DNA of 64,000 nucleotides from Rhodoferax sp. TH121 (lineage in GTDB: Bacteria; Pseudomonadota; Gammaproteobacteria; Burkholderiales; Burkholderiaceae_C). Of the stretch, positions 26,957-34,141 are shown one piece after another. The notes beneath the pieces were generated by a model. The model saw only the letters and a program-made list of their open reading frames with translations. It ran no database searches and was not told where the DNA came from. Position numbers and translations under genes: made by a program. The DNA lies in the NCBI RefSeq assembly GCF_002251855.1, contig NZ_NOXW01000020.1, forward strand, positions 434,001-498,000, given 5' to 3'. Numbering within the stretch: the stretch's first letter is position 1; each line of letters begins with the position of its first letter.

Positions 26957-27223
26957 TCACTTCCGACACTCCCGCGCCTCGCGCCTCGTCTTGGCCTTGT
27001 GGTCTTCCACAGTCAGCCATTGCATGTTCTCCGGCTCGTCCAGTCCAAGGCACTTGAGCGGGTCGATATGGTCAACCTGCCAGCCAGGGCATGGGAATTT
27101 GTGCAGGCCAGTTGATGGGCAGGCCTGCACCTTAATGAATGCCCGGAGAGCCGCCTTGCTTCTGACGTACTCGGCGTGGGCTGGGGCGCACAGGAAAATG
27201 GCCAGCAGTAGTAGCCTGGTCAA
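26957..27223 (-). CDS. Exported HNH nuclease-like protein (88 aa)
   Basis: The TTG start at 27223 overlaps the upstream TGA (TTGA coupling). The product has a clear signal peptide (TRLLLLAIFLCAPAHA, cleavage after AHA). The mature part has the HNH-type core GWQVDHIDPLKCLGLDEPEN with MQWLTVEDHKAKTRRE. A periplasmic HNH nuclease in a lysogen is unusual. It could attack incoming DNA; that is inference. The longer ORF upstream of TTG overlaps the neighbouring gene. Confidence 0.72.
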   Translation of the reverse strand: MTRLLLLAIFLCAPAHAEYVRSKAALRAFIKVQACPSTGLHKFPCPGWQVDHIDPLKCLGLDEPENMQWLTVEDHKAKTRREARECRK

Positions 27224-27534
27224 GAACTTAGTTCTTTGCGGTGTTTGACCGCGGCCGGCGAGTTGTATGGGATCAAGTTTGCGCCATCGCACGATGGACA
27301 GATATTGCGCTTGCTTGAGAGGCGCCATATTGAGTAGATCAGACCTGGGACAATGAAGCAGATCCACAGGACGACCTCAATCCAAATAGAACCCTTGGCT
27401 CTGATTGTTGGTTGCGAATCCACGCCACAGTCCATGCAGTGAAATTGTTCATCGCTGGATTTTGATTTGAGCATTAGCCAAGCCAACCAGCCAAAGAAAG
27501 CCAGCAACAAGACGATTCCGAAATCCATTTTCAC
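27220..27534 (-). CDS. Membrane protein with split zinc-ribbon cysteines
   Basis: The 104-residue protein has an N-terminal helix (GIVLLLAFFGWLAWLML), a Cys-x2-Cys pair (FHCMDCGVDSQ), a second helix (VVLWICFIVPGLIYSIW) and a second Cys-x2-Cys pair (ICPSCDGANLIPYNSPAA). The ribbon halves flank the second helix. Similar proteins are common on phages and plasmids without known function. The stop overlaps the HNH gene start. Confidence 0.65.
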   Translation of the reverse strand: MKMDFGIVLLLAFFGWLAWLMLKSKSSDEQFHCMDCGVDSQPTIRAKGSIWIEVVLWICFIVPGLIYSIWRLSSKRNICPSCDGANLIPYNSPAAVKHRKELSS

Positions 27535-27565
27535 TCCCTAGGTTGGTTAACACTACGACCTATTT

Positions 27566-27979
27566 CTATTGAGCGGTTACACCAATACGAACAGACATTC
27601 CCTGATCCAGGCTGACCCTGTACGTTTTGGATTCATTTACCCTGACGACTGCCTGTGACTCTGCATCGCCTCCGCCGCAAAGTCCAGAGGTCGCCGCGCC
27701 AAGGATGTATTCCCCTGCGGGGACATAGATAACAAAAACCTCGCCTGGATCAAGCTCGGCAAGCGGCTTGGCATCTAGAAATATTCGGGTAGTACAGGCT
27801 GCACCGGCAAGACCAATATCTCGTTTTATCGTCATCTTTCCAGTTGACGGGCGCTCTACTAGGAGGTTTTGCATAAACACGACTTTTGCCGCTTTGGCCT
27901 TGTCTGTGCTAATTGCCGTAGTCGCGCAAGCCGTCAGTGCGACAGTGGCTGCTATGGCTGCAAGCTTGTAAATCCTCAT
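27566..27979 (-). CDS. Lipoprotein, DUF2846-like
   Basis: Starts at ATG 27979 after GGGAAAAC. The 137-residue precursor has a lipobox (VALTAC, cysteine near residue 18), so it should be lipid-anchored in the envelope. The mature domain (IFLDAKPLAELDPGEVFVIY and VPAGEYILGA) fits the DUF2846 beta-sandwich pattern. Prophage lipoproteins next to repressors often alter the cell surface; an exclusion role is inferred only from position. Confidence 0.7.
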   Translation of the reverse strand: MRIYKLAAIAATVALTACATTAISTDKAKAAKVVFMQNLLVERPSTGKMTIKRDIGLAGAACTTRIFLDAKPLAELDPGEVFVIYVPAGEYILGAATSGLCGGGDAESQAVVRVNESKTYRVSLDQGMSVRIGVTAQ

Positions 27980-27992
27980 TGTTTTCCCTTGG

Positions 27993-28649
27993 TTAAATCC
28001 GCTCAGTCTGCCGGTAGACCACTTCCCCGACGATCTGCGTGGAGTCGTCACAAGCCTTGCGAGGGTGGCGGCGCTGGTCGGCGTTGTCACTTGTCAGCCA
28101 CCACTGGCCGGAATCGCGCACCAGGCGCTTGACCACCACCTCACCCTCATAGATGCAGACGAAGGCTATCCCGTCCTTCGGCTCGGTCTGTAGGCTATTG
28201 ATCACGATTAGGTCGCCTGCGTACAGGCTCGGCACCATGCTTTCACCAGCAACCCGCAGTGCCATCATCTTCTCTGGCCGGTAGCCGTGGAGGGTGTACC
28301 AATCCTTGCGGAACACAATGGGCGGCCCATCGTCGTTCATGTAGTCAACTGCGTACCCAGTTACGCCTGCCTGTGCTTTCAAAGACACCCTCCTGATGGC
28401 AGGGTAGTCTGGATTGTCAGAAAGCTCGATTGGCCTTTTTGGCTCTTCATGATCGCCCGTCCCTGAAATTAGATCTTCTACGGACACATCCAACCTGTTG
28501 GCGACGAGCAGCAGCTTGTCCTTGGAAATCCGTCCGGTTGCAAACCAACCAGACACAGCCCCAGGGGTGACGCCACAGAAAGCCGCCATTTCTTTGCCAG
28601 ACACGCGCTTGGCGGTCATGAGCTTTTTTATGTGCGTTCCGATATGCAT
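27993..28649 (-). CDS. CI-like repressor with S24 peptidase domain
   Basis: Starts at ATG 28649 (MHIGTHIKKLMTAKRVSG), which lies in an operator; the longer upstream frame would run through the promoter region. Residues 1-65 form a Cro/CI helix-turn-helix (GKEMAAFCGVTPGAVSGWFA). The C-terminal half is a LexA-like S24 domain with the nucleophile Ser in AGESMVPSLYAGDLIVIN and the Lys in GEVVVKRLV. RecA-stimulated self-cleavage should trigger induction. Confidence 0.9.
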   Translation of the reverse strand: MHIGTHIKKLMTAKRVSGKEMAAFCGVTPGAVSGWFATGRISKDKLLLVANRLDVSVEDLISGTGDHEEPKRPIELSDNPDYPAIRRVSLKAQAGVTGYAVDYMNDDGPPIVFRKDWYTLHGYRPEKMMALRVAGESMVPSLYAGDLIVINSLQTEPKDGIAFVCIYEGEVVVKRLVRDSGQWWLTSDNADQRRHPRKACDDSTQIVGEVVYRQTERI

Positions 28650-28712
28650 TGCTAAATTTTGCGCTTTAGTGCTATAGCAATGCTTGCCTTGTAGATTTAG
28701 TAATGCTATATT
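28644..28712 (+). promoter_or_regulatory. OR operator cluster and PR promoter
   Basis: Three sites related to TAGCAATGCTA lie at 28644-28654 (over the repressor start), 28675-28685 and 28698-28708. PR is TTGCCT (28684-28689), 17 bp, TATATT (28707-28712). The predicted start, about 7 bases after the -10 box, falls on the A of the cro-like ATG (28719), and no Shine-Dalgarno sequence precedes it, suggesting a leaderless message. Confidence 0.75.
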
Positions 28713-28718
28713 CAAAGC

Positions 28719-28952
28719 ATGAACCTAAAAGAGTACACGGACAAGCACACGCAGATAGCGCTTGCCAAGTCCATTGAAGCTGCACCCAGCTTTGTAAATC
28801 AATGGGTGAAGGGTGATCGGCCTGTGCCAGCCATGTATTGCGTTGCCATCGAGCGCGTTACTGGCGGACAAGTCACCCGCCAAGAGCTGCGCCCCGACGA
28901 CTTCTGGCTTATCTGGCCAGACCTTCCCGCCCCCGCAACCGCTGGAGCCTGA
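28719..28952 (+). CDS. Cro/YdaS-like regulator
   Basis: The 77-residue protein has a helix-turn-helix (TQIALAKSIEAAPSFVNQWV followed by KGDRPVPAMYCVAIERVTGG) of the YdaS type. It diverges from the repressor over shared operators and begins the rightward early transcript, the position of lambda cro. It should repress lysogenic maintenance during lytic growth. Confidence 0.83.
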   Translation: MNLKEYTDKHTQIALAKSIEAAPSFVNQWVKGDRPVPAMYCVAIERVTGGQVTRQELRPDDFWLIWPDLPAPATAGA

Positions 28953-28955
28953 CCC

Positions 28956-29117
28956 ATGGACGGCCAGATCACTCCCCGCGCGCCCATCGTCGCCGCTGCC
29001 CAAGCCGCTGCGCACAACGGCCAGAACGTCGATGTCACCAACCCACACCCACCCCTTACAGCGGCGCACGCCCTGTGGCAGTTGAGCTACGAGCTGGCTT
29101 TGGGTGAGGTGGTCTGA
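28956..29117 (+). CDS. Hypothetical phage protein (53 aa)
   Basis: ATG 28956 follows the cro-like stop after a few bases. Frame: MDGQITPRAPIVAAAQAAAH, ending ELALGEVV. Support is position and normal composition only. Bases 29118-29166 hold a Shine-Dalgarno AAGGAG for the next gene. Confidence 0.4.
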   Translation: MDGQITPRAPIVAAAQAAAHNGQNVDVTNPHPPLTAAHALWQLSYELALGEVV

Positions 29118-29166
29118 GTTCATGGCTTCTATTTTTTTCACCACCCCTGATAAGGAGTGATACCAA

Positions 29167-29541
29167 GTGAAATCCGCAGTTATCAACCAACCCTCGAATC
29201 AGCTCACTTTGAGCTTTGAGCCGGGTCTTTCTGAGCGCCACCTGAGTCTGCGTGACTGCGTGGCCAGCGGCATCTATCAGCGTGGTCTGGGCCGTGTTGC
29301 CATCGACCTAAACAAAGCCCCCGGCAATCTGAGCGTTGAACTGTCCGAAGACCCCACCCGCAATTTCAGCGTGGACAGTTTGGAGATCTACATCACGAAG
29401 TCGGGCGACACGACCCCCATTCACTACCTGATCGACAAGTTCCTGCACGACAAGAGCAACAAGCAATCCGAGGCCATGGCCCAGCTTGCCCCGATCTTGG
29501 CTCAATTGGCGCCCCTGATGCGTCAGGCGGGGTTGGCATGA
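29167..29541 (+). CDS. Hypothetical early phage protein (124 aa)
   Basis: AAGGAG stands before the GTG start. The protein is mixed alpha/beta with a Gln/Ala-rich helical end (MAQLAPILAQLAPLMRQAGL). It could be a CII-position gene, but no helix-turn-helix is visible. Function unknown. Confidence 0.6.
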   Translation: MKSAVINQPSNQLTLSFEPGLSERHLSLRDCVASGIYQRGLGRVAIDLNKAPGNLSVELSEDPTRNFSVDSLEIYITKSGDTTPIHYLIDKFLHDKSNKQSEAMAQLAPILAQLAPLMRQAGLA

Positions 29542-29702
29542 ACCCCACCAGCCCATTCAACTGGCAGAACCAACCCTCTCAGATCAACCTAGGCCGCATC
29601 AAGTCCGAGCAGCAGGTTACCAAAGACGCCAACCGCGTCAACCCCTACAGCGTCACAGCCCGCAATTTGGGGCCGTTGAAGTCATCCACCGCACCACGTT
29701 GA
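29538..29702 (+). CDS. Hypothetical phage protein (54 aa)
   Basis: ATG 29538 overlaps the upstream stop (GCATGA). Polar, Asn-rich sequence (MNPTSPFNWQNQPSQINLGR). The coupling supports it; function unknown. Confidence 0.45.
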   Translation: MNPTSPFNWQNQPSQINLGRIKSEQQVTKDANRVNPYSVTARNLGPLKSSTAPR

Positions 29703-29712
29703 GGAACCAGCC

Positions 29713-30003
29713 ATGCAAAGCATTGAACACACTCGCGCGCGCCGCAGCGACCCCGCCACCAGCCAAGCAGCAGCCCGCAACGCTGACAAGTTCGCCAGCA
29801 GCCACGCCGGCCGCATCCTGGCGGCTTTGAAGGCTCACGGGCCTCTGAGCGCCGCACAGATGCACCCATTCACCGGCCTGACAACCGTGCAGGCAGATCG
29901 CCGCCGCAAAGAAATGATTGGCGCTGGCTTGGTGCGCATCAAGACCATGAACGATGGGCACCCGGTGACGCATGAGGGTTGCGAAGTCTGGGAGGCCGTG
30001 TAG
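29713..30003 (+). CDS. Winged-helix phage protein (96 aa)
   Basis: The sequence RILAALKAHGPLSAAQMHPF followed by TVQADRRRKEMIGAGLV is a typical winged helix. AGGA lies before ATG 29713. It precedes the replication gene and overlaps its GTG start by one base. Likely DNA-binding; target unknown. Confidence 0.65.
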   Translation: MQSIEHTRARRSDPATSQAAARNADKFASSHAGRILAALKAHGPLSAAQMHPFTGLTTVQADRRRKEMIGAGLVRIKTMNDGHPVTHEGCEVWEAV

Positions 30004-30917
30004 TGGCAACTGACGCACGCTTGGCAACAGGATTGCCGGCGCACCCAAAGACCAAGAAGCTGATCAAGCGGCTAGGTCAGGCATCGGCATGGAATCTGGT
30101 CTGCCTGATCCTCTGGGCCGCTGATAACCGCTCTGATGGCGATCTTTCCGGCATGTCGGCCGAGGACATAGAGCTGTCAGCCGACTGGACTGGCGACGAA
30201 GGGCAGTTTGTAGCCGCCTTGGTGGCTGTGCGCTTTCTGGACGGCCAGGAAGGCGAGTACATGCTGCACGACTGGGCTGAGCACAACCCATGGGCTGCTG
30301 GCGCCGAATCGCGCAGTGCTAAGGCTCGCTGGAATGCTGCTAAACGTCACCACGGCATTGCTGAGGCTGATCGCCTAGTACCCGAGTACGCTGCTATCAG
30401 GTCTGCTACTAGCAATGCTACTAGCACGGAGCCAGCACAAACAGAGCAGCCGAGTAGCAATGCTCCGTCTCCGTCTCCGTCTCCGTCTCCGTCTCCGTCT
30501 CCAAAGACAAAGGCTCCCGCCTTCGTCGTCCCCGACTGGATCAACTCCGCTCACTGGTCGACATGGCACTCATGCCCCAAGCGCAAGAAAGCCTCGAACG
30601 AGCAAAAGCAGATGGCCGTGGACAAGCTGGACGCATGGCGACTGGCTGGACTGGACTACGCCGGGGCGCTGGAAAACGCCGCGATGGGCGGGTATCAGGG
30701 GCTTTTCCTGCCAGGCCAAAGCGCAGCCGCAAAGCCTGCCAAGCAGCCACAGCAAAAGACCTTCCAGCAGATCAACCGTGAAGAGGGCTGGGCGCGCTGG
30801 GAAGAGCAGACCAACCGCGTCCACCCTGACCGCATCAAGGCCCAGCAAGCCGAATTCCGCGAAACGATGGGCCAAGTGATCGACACAACCCCTAAACCTC
30901 TGGAGATTGCGCAATGA
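30003..30917 (+). CDS. Replication initiator-like protein (lambda O position)
   Basis: GTG 30003 is used because it overlaps the previous stop. The 304-residue protein has an N-terminal domain (HPKTKKLIKRLGQASAWNLV, LILWAADNRSDGDLSG) like DnaT/replication proteins that choose the origin. A (Pro-Ser) linker encoded by six TCCGTC repeats follows, then a basic C-terminal domain. As in lambda O, the linker DNA is repetitive and may contain the origin. Two operator-like sites flank the linker start. Confidence 0.7.
   Translation: MATDARLATGLPAHPKTKKLIKRLGQASAWNLVCLILWAADNRSDGDLSGMSAEDIELSADWTGDEGQFVAALVAVRFLDGQEGEYMLHDWAEHNPWAAGAESRSAKARWNAAKRHHGIAEADRLVPEYAAIRSATSNATSTEPAQTEQPSSNAPSPSPSPSPSPSPKTKAPAFVVPDWINSAHWSTWHSCPKRKKASNEQKQMAVDKLDAWRLAGLDYAGALENAAMGGYQGLFLPGQSAAAKPAKQPQQKTFQQINREEGWARWEEQTNRVHPDRIKAQQAEFRETMGQVIDTTPKPLEIAQ
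30410..30465. promoter_or_regulatory. Operator-like sites inside the replication gene
   Basis: TAGCAATGCTA at 30410-30420 matches the OL/OR consensus in all 11 positions and 30455-30465 matches in 10. They sit inside coding sequence beside the repeat tract. Binding by repressor or Cro at the putative origin is possible but unproven. Confidence 0.5.
30464..30502 (+). repeat. Six tandem TCCGTC hexamers
   Basis: Six perfect copies (30464-30499) plus TCC, encoding an alternating Pro-Ser linker. Length is a multiple of three per unit, so copy-number change would alter linker length without a frameshift. Candidate origin iterons. Confidence 0.9.
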
Positions 30918-31117
30918 ACGTGATTGAGTTGGCAAGGTTTTCTTTGGGTCCAAAGAACTACGAAAGCCTGATCAAGCAGGTGCGCAATGCCGCGCTTGAA
31001 GACGCTGCAAAGGTCTGCGATGAACTTGCGGAGCTGAACAGAAAAGCAATGACGGATTCCATGTGGCAGCAAGAAGAATGCGCCGCAGCTATCCGAACAC
31101 GCAAGGAGGCCGCATGA
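30914..31117 (+). CDS. Hypothetical phage protein (67 aa)
   Basis: ATGA-coupled at both ends. Helical and charged (KQVRNAALEDAAKVCDELAE), ending CAAAIRTRKEAA. No family is recognised. Confidence 0.55.
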   Translation: MNVIELARFSLGPKNYESLIKQVRNAALEDAAKVCDELAELNRKAMTDSMWQQEECAAAIRTRKEAA

Positions 31118-31554
31118 ACTCAGCCGCAGCCGTAGACCACGTTTTTCAGGTCATGGGCGCCACCTACGGGGCCGCATGGGATCGTTCCCTCGGTCAGGCA
31201 CCCATCAGCGATGTGAAGACCATGTGGGGCGATGCCCTTGCCGACTTCATGCACAACGATGACGCCAAGCGCGCGATTGTCTGGGCGCTGAAAAACCTGC
31301 CCGACACCGTACCCAACTCGCGCCAGTTCCGCAGCCTGTGCCGACAAGCGCCCGCCAAGGTGGTGCCAATGCTGGCCGCCCCAGTGGTGAACCCAGAGAT
31401 TGCTGCAAAGGTGCTGGGTGGCTTGAAGGCGACAGCGCTGCCCAAGGTCGATCACAAAGCCTGGGCACACCGAATCATTGCCCGGGCGAAGTCTGGGGCA
31501 AAAGTGAGCCCGACTGTGCTGCAGATGGCCGGGAACGCTCTGGGGGCCGCATGA
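31114..31554 (+). CDS. Replication protein P-like helicase-loader candidate
   Basis: Starts at ATG 31114 overlapping the previous stop. The 146-residue protein has the pattern of phage replication P-type proteins: TMWGDALADF, AIVWALKNLPDTVPNSRQFR, and a C-terminal WAHRIIARAKSG segment. It follows the initiator-like gene, the lambda O-P order, so helicase loading is the likely role. Confidence 0.65.
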   Translation: MNSAAAVDHVFQVMGATYGAAWDRSLGQAPISDVKTMWGDALADFMHNDDAKRAIVWALKNLPDTVPNSRQFRSLCRQAPAKVVPMLAAPVVNPEIAAKVLGGLKATALPKVDHKAWAHRIIARAKSGAKVSPTVLQMAGNALGAA

Positions 31555-31757
31555 GCAAAGCGCGCAAAGGATCTGGAGCTCCTTCGTTCTGCTGGGTTTG
31601 CACAAAGCAACTGCAGCGCGCACCGGGCAAGGGGTTGGGATTGTTCTATTTCGAGCTGGTCCGCGACCCTGCCGGCATTGATCACCGCGTGCATCAATCC
31701 ATCTGCCTTGCTGAGGCTGTGAGCGATGGAAACAAGCACATCAAGGAGGCCGCGTAA
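31551..31757 (+). CDS. Small zinc-finger-like protein (68 aa)
   Basis: ATG 31551 overlaps the previous stop. Contains CWVCTKQLQRAPGKGLGLFY, one Cys-x2-Cys pair, and His and Cys further on (HRVHQSICLAEA). Function unknown. Confidence 0.55.
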   Translation: MSKARKGSGAPSFCWVCTKQLQRAPGKGLGLFYFELVRDPAGIDHRVHQSICLAEAVSDGNKHIKEAA

Positions 31758-31760
31758 TGC

Positions 31761-31967
31761 ATGGACCACTTCACCAACCAACTCACGCACCTGGCCGAAC
31801 TAGCCAAGCTGCCCGCATGGAAAGCACACGCCTGCTGGAGGGCTCTGGAGCTGGAGTCCGACAGTTCCGGTCTATGGGCTGGGATCGTTGCGGAGCTGCA
31901 AAAACAGGTTCCTGGCCTGGAAAAGACCATGGCGTCCGTTGCCCAGGAATTGACGAAACGCCGCTGA
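31761..31967 (+). CDS. Hypothetical phage protein (68 aa)
   Basis: Helical sequence LAELAKLPAWKAHACWRALE and EKTMASVAQELTKRR. Preferred over the overlapping 85-residue frame at 31757-32014 because its composition is more protein-like, although the last residues of that frame (SESEVRQLLREG) also look natural. Confidence 0.5.
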   Translation: MDHFTNQLTHLAELAKLPAWKAHACWRALELESDSSGLWAGIVAELQKQVPGLEKTMASVAQELTKRR

Positions 31968-32006
31968 GCGAGTCTGAGGTGCGGCAGCTGCTGCGGGAGG
32001 GCTTCC

Positions 32007-32369
32007 ATGGTTGAGGTAATCCTGCCATGGCCCCCCAAAGGCCTGAGCCCCAACGCCCGCCTGCACTGGATGGCGAAGTCCAAGCAAGCCAAGTCCTACC
32101 GCATGGCCTGCTTTGTGCTGTGCATCGAGGCCAAGCTGAACCAGATGGCCCTGCCTGAGTCTGGCGCCGTCACGCTGGACATCGAATTCATCCCGCCAGA
32201 CCGCCGCGCGCGCGACCTCGACAACATGCTGTCCAGCGTCAAGAACGGGCTGGATGGAATTGCCGACGCCTTGGGCGTGAATGACCGCCGCTTTGTTTTC
32301 CGCCTGTCCAGAGCGGACCAGGTGGGCGGGATGGTGAAGGTGCGGATTACTGCGGGGCCTGGCCAATGA
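32007..32369 (+). CDS. rusA: RusA-type Holliday junction resolvase
   Basis: The 120-residue protein has the RusA signature of clustered acids: PPDRRARDLDNMLSSVKNGL followed by DALGVNDRRF, with the invariant Asp residues that bind magnesium. It cuts branched phage DNA before packaging. It sits in the nin-like region, as in other lambdoid phages. Confidence 0.92.
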   Translation: MVEVILPWPPKGLSPNARLHWMAKSKQAKSYRMACFVLCIEAKLNQMALPESGAVTLDIEFIPPDRRARDLDNMLSSVKNGLDGIADALGVNDRRFVFRLSRADQVGGMVKVRITAGPGQ

Positions 32370-32548
32370 TCTGCGCATCCTGCCACCGCCGCCTAGCCAA
32401 GCCCGCCGCTTTCTCCATGGGGAAGCCAGTAGGCCCAACCTGTGCGAAGCGCATGGGCCTGATCGAACCAAAGCGCCGCGGCGTGGACTCGCACGCTGTG
32501 CCCGTGCTGCCGGGGCAGATGCGGCTGGAGTTGGAGGTTGTGCTGTGA
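32366..32548 (+). CDS. Small Cys-rich phage protein (60 aa)
   Basis: CASCHRRLAKPAAF and GPTCAKRMGL form a probable zinc knuckle; similar short proteins with the phrase MGKPVGPTCAKRM are frequent in prophages. ATGA-coupled to rusA. Function unknown. Confidence 0.6.
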   Translation: MICASCHRRLAKPAAFSMGKPVGPTCAKRMGLIEPKRRGVDSHAVPVLPGQMRLELEVVL

Positions 32549-32856
32549 CCCGCGTCATCGTGTGCAGTTTCAGCTCCGGGCTGGACGACATGAAGCGCAA
32601 AGACCAGCGGGACGTGGTGAAGGTACTGCGCATCCTCGCGCAGTGCGGGCGTTTCAGCGTGTTTGAGGCAACGGCCAACCAGACCATCGCCACCATGATG
32701 GACAAGATTCTGCACAAGGGGTGCACGCTGGTTGCGGCCGATGGAACCAAGCGCAACTATGGGCTATTGCTCAAGACCACGGGCGGCGCATTCCCATGGA
32801 CTGAGATTGAGCTGACCGCGGGCGGCAAGCAGCTGCTGGAGGACAACCCAGCATGA
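32545..32856 (+). CDS. Hypothetical phage protein (103 aa)
   Basis: GTG start overlaps the previous stop. A compact alpha/beta protein with a possible winged helix (VFEATANQTIATMMDKILHK, then LTAGGKQLLED). Unassigned. Confidence 0.55.
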   Translation: MTRVIVCSFSSGLDDMKRKDQRDVVKVLRILAQCGRFSVFEATANQTIATMMDKILHKGCTLVAADGTKRNYGLLLKTTGGAFPWTEIELTAGGKQLLEDNPA

Positions 32857-33374
32857 CCGACATCACCCTCGTACGCCAGAACCCCACAGAGATTTCGGAG
32901 GACAAGCGTGCCGCCGCGCGGGAAGTCATGTTCGGCATCGTGGACGGCCTGGGCGACCGCGGCAAAAAGCAGTGGCGCCGGTTCATCAATGGGCTGATGC
33001 AGCTGGAGCCCGGCGAAATGGTCTCCATCAAAACCCACAAGGCCCGAAGCGGCCCCTTCCACCGCCGCCACATGGCCATCGAAACAGCGGTATTCGAGGC
33101 CCAAGAGAAGTTCGAGAGCTTCGAGCAGTTCCGCAACTGGATGAAGGTCGGCAGCGGCTTCTGTGACTGGATCGCAGGGCCGCGCGGTGCGGTTATCCCG
33201 GTGCCGAAGTCCATCGCCTTCGACAAGCTGGAAGACGACGAAATGCGCCAGGTGCACGACGAAATGGTGAGTTTCCTGCGCTCTGAGCATGCCGGCAAAG
33301 CGCTCTGGCGGCACCTGGGCCCCACCGAGCGCACAGAAATGATCGAGTCAGTCCTAAAGCAATTCAACGAATGA
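32853..33374 (+). CDS. DUF1367-like phage protein
   Basis: The 173-residue protein has a basic helical start and the segment EKFESFEQFRNWMKVGSGFC with VIPVPKSIAFDKLEDDEM, resembling DUF1367 proteins of lambdoid nin regions. They may be recombination accessory factors. The family call is tentative. Confidence 0.55.
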   Translation: MTDITLVRQNPTEISEDKRAAAREVMFGIVDGLGDRGKKQWRRFINGLMQLEPGEMVSIKTHKARSGPFHRRHMAIETAVFEAQEKFESFEQFRNWMKVGSGFCDWIAGPRGAVIPVPKSIAFDKLEDDEMRQVHDEMVSFLRSEHAGKALWRHLGPTERTEMIESVLKQFNE

Positions 33375-33384
33375 AAGCCACACC

Positions 33385-33591
33385 ATGACCCAAGACGACA
33401 ACCCCCAAGCCCCAGCATTCAACGACCCCCGCAACATCACCGTGGGCAACGCCCGCGTGATATGGGCCAGAGCCTGCGGCCGGCACCCCGAGGGCTATGT
33501 GCTGCCCGGTGGCACCAGGACGACCAACCGCTTCACGGCCCAGCATGCCGCGCACTTGATGCACCGGATGATGCTGGTGGGGCGGTATTGA
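33385..33591 (+). CDS. Hypothetical phage protein (68 aa)
   Basis: Starts with an Asp/Asn/Pro-rich stretch and contains ARVIWARACGRHPEGYVLPG. It lies one base before the HNH-like gene. No family is recognised. Confidence 0.5.
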   Translation: MTQDDNPQAPAFNDPRNITVGNARVIWARACGRHPEGYVLPGGTRTTNRFTAQHAAHLMHRMMLVGRY

Positions 33592-33592
33592 A

Positions 33593-34141
33593 ATGTTGAG
33601 GCGTAAACCGATGCGCCGCACTGGCTGGGCTCGCAAGTCGGGCACCACCCCTGCGCGTGCTCTGGTTTTGGAGCCAAATTCGGCCCACCACGGCGCTGAA
33701 TGTGCGCAGGCAGCTATCAAAAAGATAGTGAGAAGTACGGCCGTAATGGCAAAAATCGGCGGTTTGGGCACCACTCCCTGCCCGAAGGCACCCAAGCCCC
33801 TGCGGAGCCGCGCCTACCGTGCGGCCGTCGCCAGCTTGGAGTGCTACCACTGCCGCCTGCACGGCCACAGCCAGGCCGCACACCCCAACACCGGCAAGAC
33901 CAAGGGCGTGAAGGCCTGCGACAGCCTGTGCTTCCCAATGTGCTGCGTAAGCGGAAACGACCACCACCGGCAATTCGACCAGTACGAGCTGGTGCCGCGC
34001 GCTGACATGCAGGCCTATGAAGAAGCCGCCCACCGCTGGACGGTAGCCACGCTGCTGGCGCGCGGGATGTGGCCCAAGGGCATGGAAGTACCGGCTCTGG
34101 ATAGGCTCAATTCCTCTCTCCCTAGCATGGCATGCATGTAA
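33593..34141 (+). CDS. HNH-fold-like nin-region protein with in-frame repeat insertion
   Basis: The 182-residue protein has a Cys/His core (LECYHCRLHGHSQAAHPNTG, LCFPMCCVSGNDHHRQFDQY) like the treble-clef nucleases of the DUF968/NinG type. Residues about 33-50 are encoded by a dispersed host-type repeat (33698-33719), an in-frame insertion between the basic N terminus and the core. The last codons read through the CTCCCTAGCATGG motif. Confidence 0.6.
   Translation: MLRRKPMRRTGWARKSGTTPARALVLEPNSAHHGAECAQAAIKKIVRSTAVMAKIGGLGTTPCPKAPKPLRSRAYRAAVASLECYHCRLHGHSQAAHPNTGKTKGVKACDSLCFPMCCVSGNDHHRQFDQYELVPRADMQAYEEAAHRWTVATLLARGMWPKGMEVPALDRLNSSLPSMACM
33698..33719 (+). repeat. Dispersed repeat, copy 2, inside a phage gene
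   Basis: Matches the ilvI-ilvH copy at 20 of 22 positions and is read in frame by the surrounding gene. Confidence 0.65.
34118..34130 (+). repeat. CTCCCTAGCATGG motif, copy 1
   Basis: Encodes the end of the HNH-like gene and lies 11 bp before ATG 34141. Confidence 0.8.

Noticed and set aside
30464..30502. CRISPR-like array
   Set aside because: Simple hexamer repeats without spacers; no CRISPR array or cas gene was seen anywhere in the window.
31757..32014. 85-codon frame overlapping the 68-codon gene at 31761
   Set aside because: Less protein-like overall; kept as a remark because its last residues look natural.
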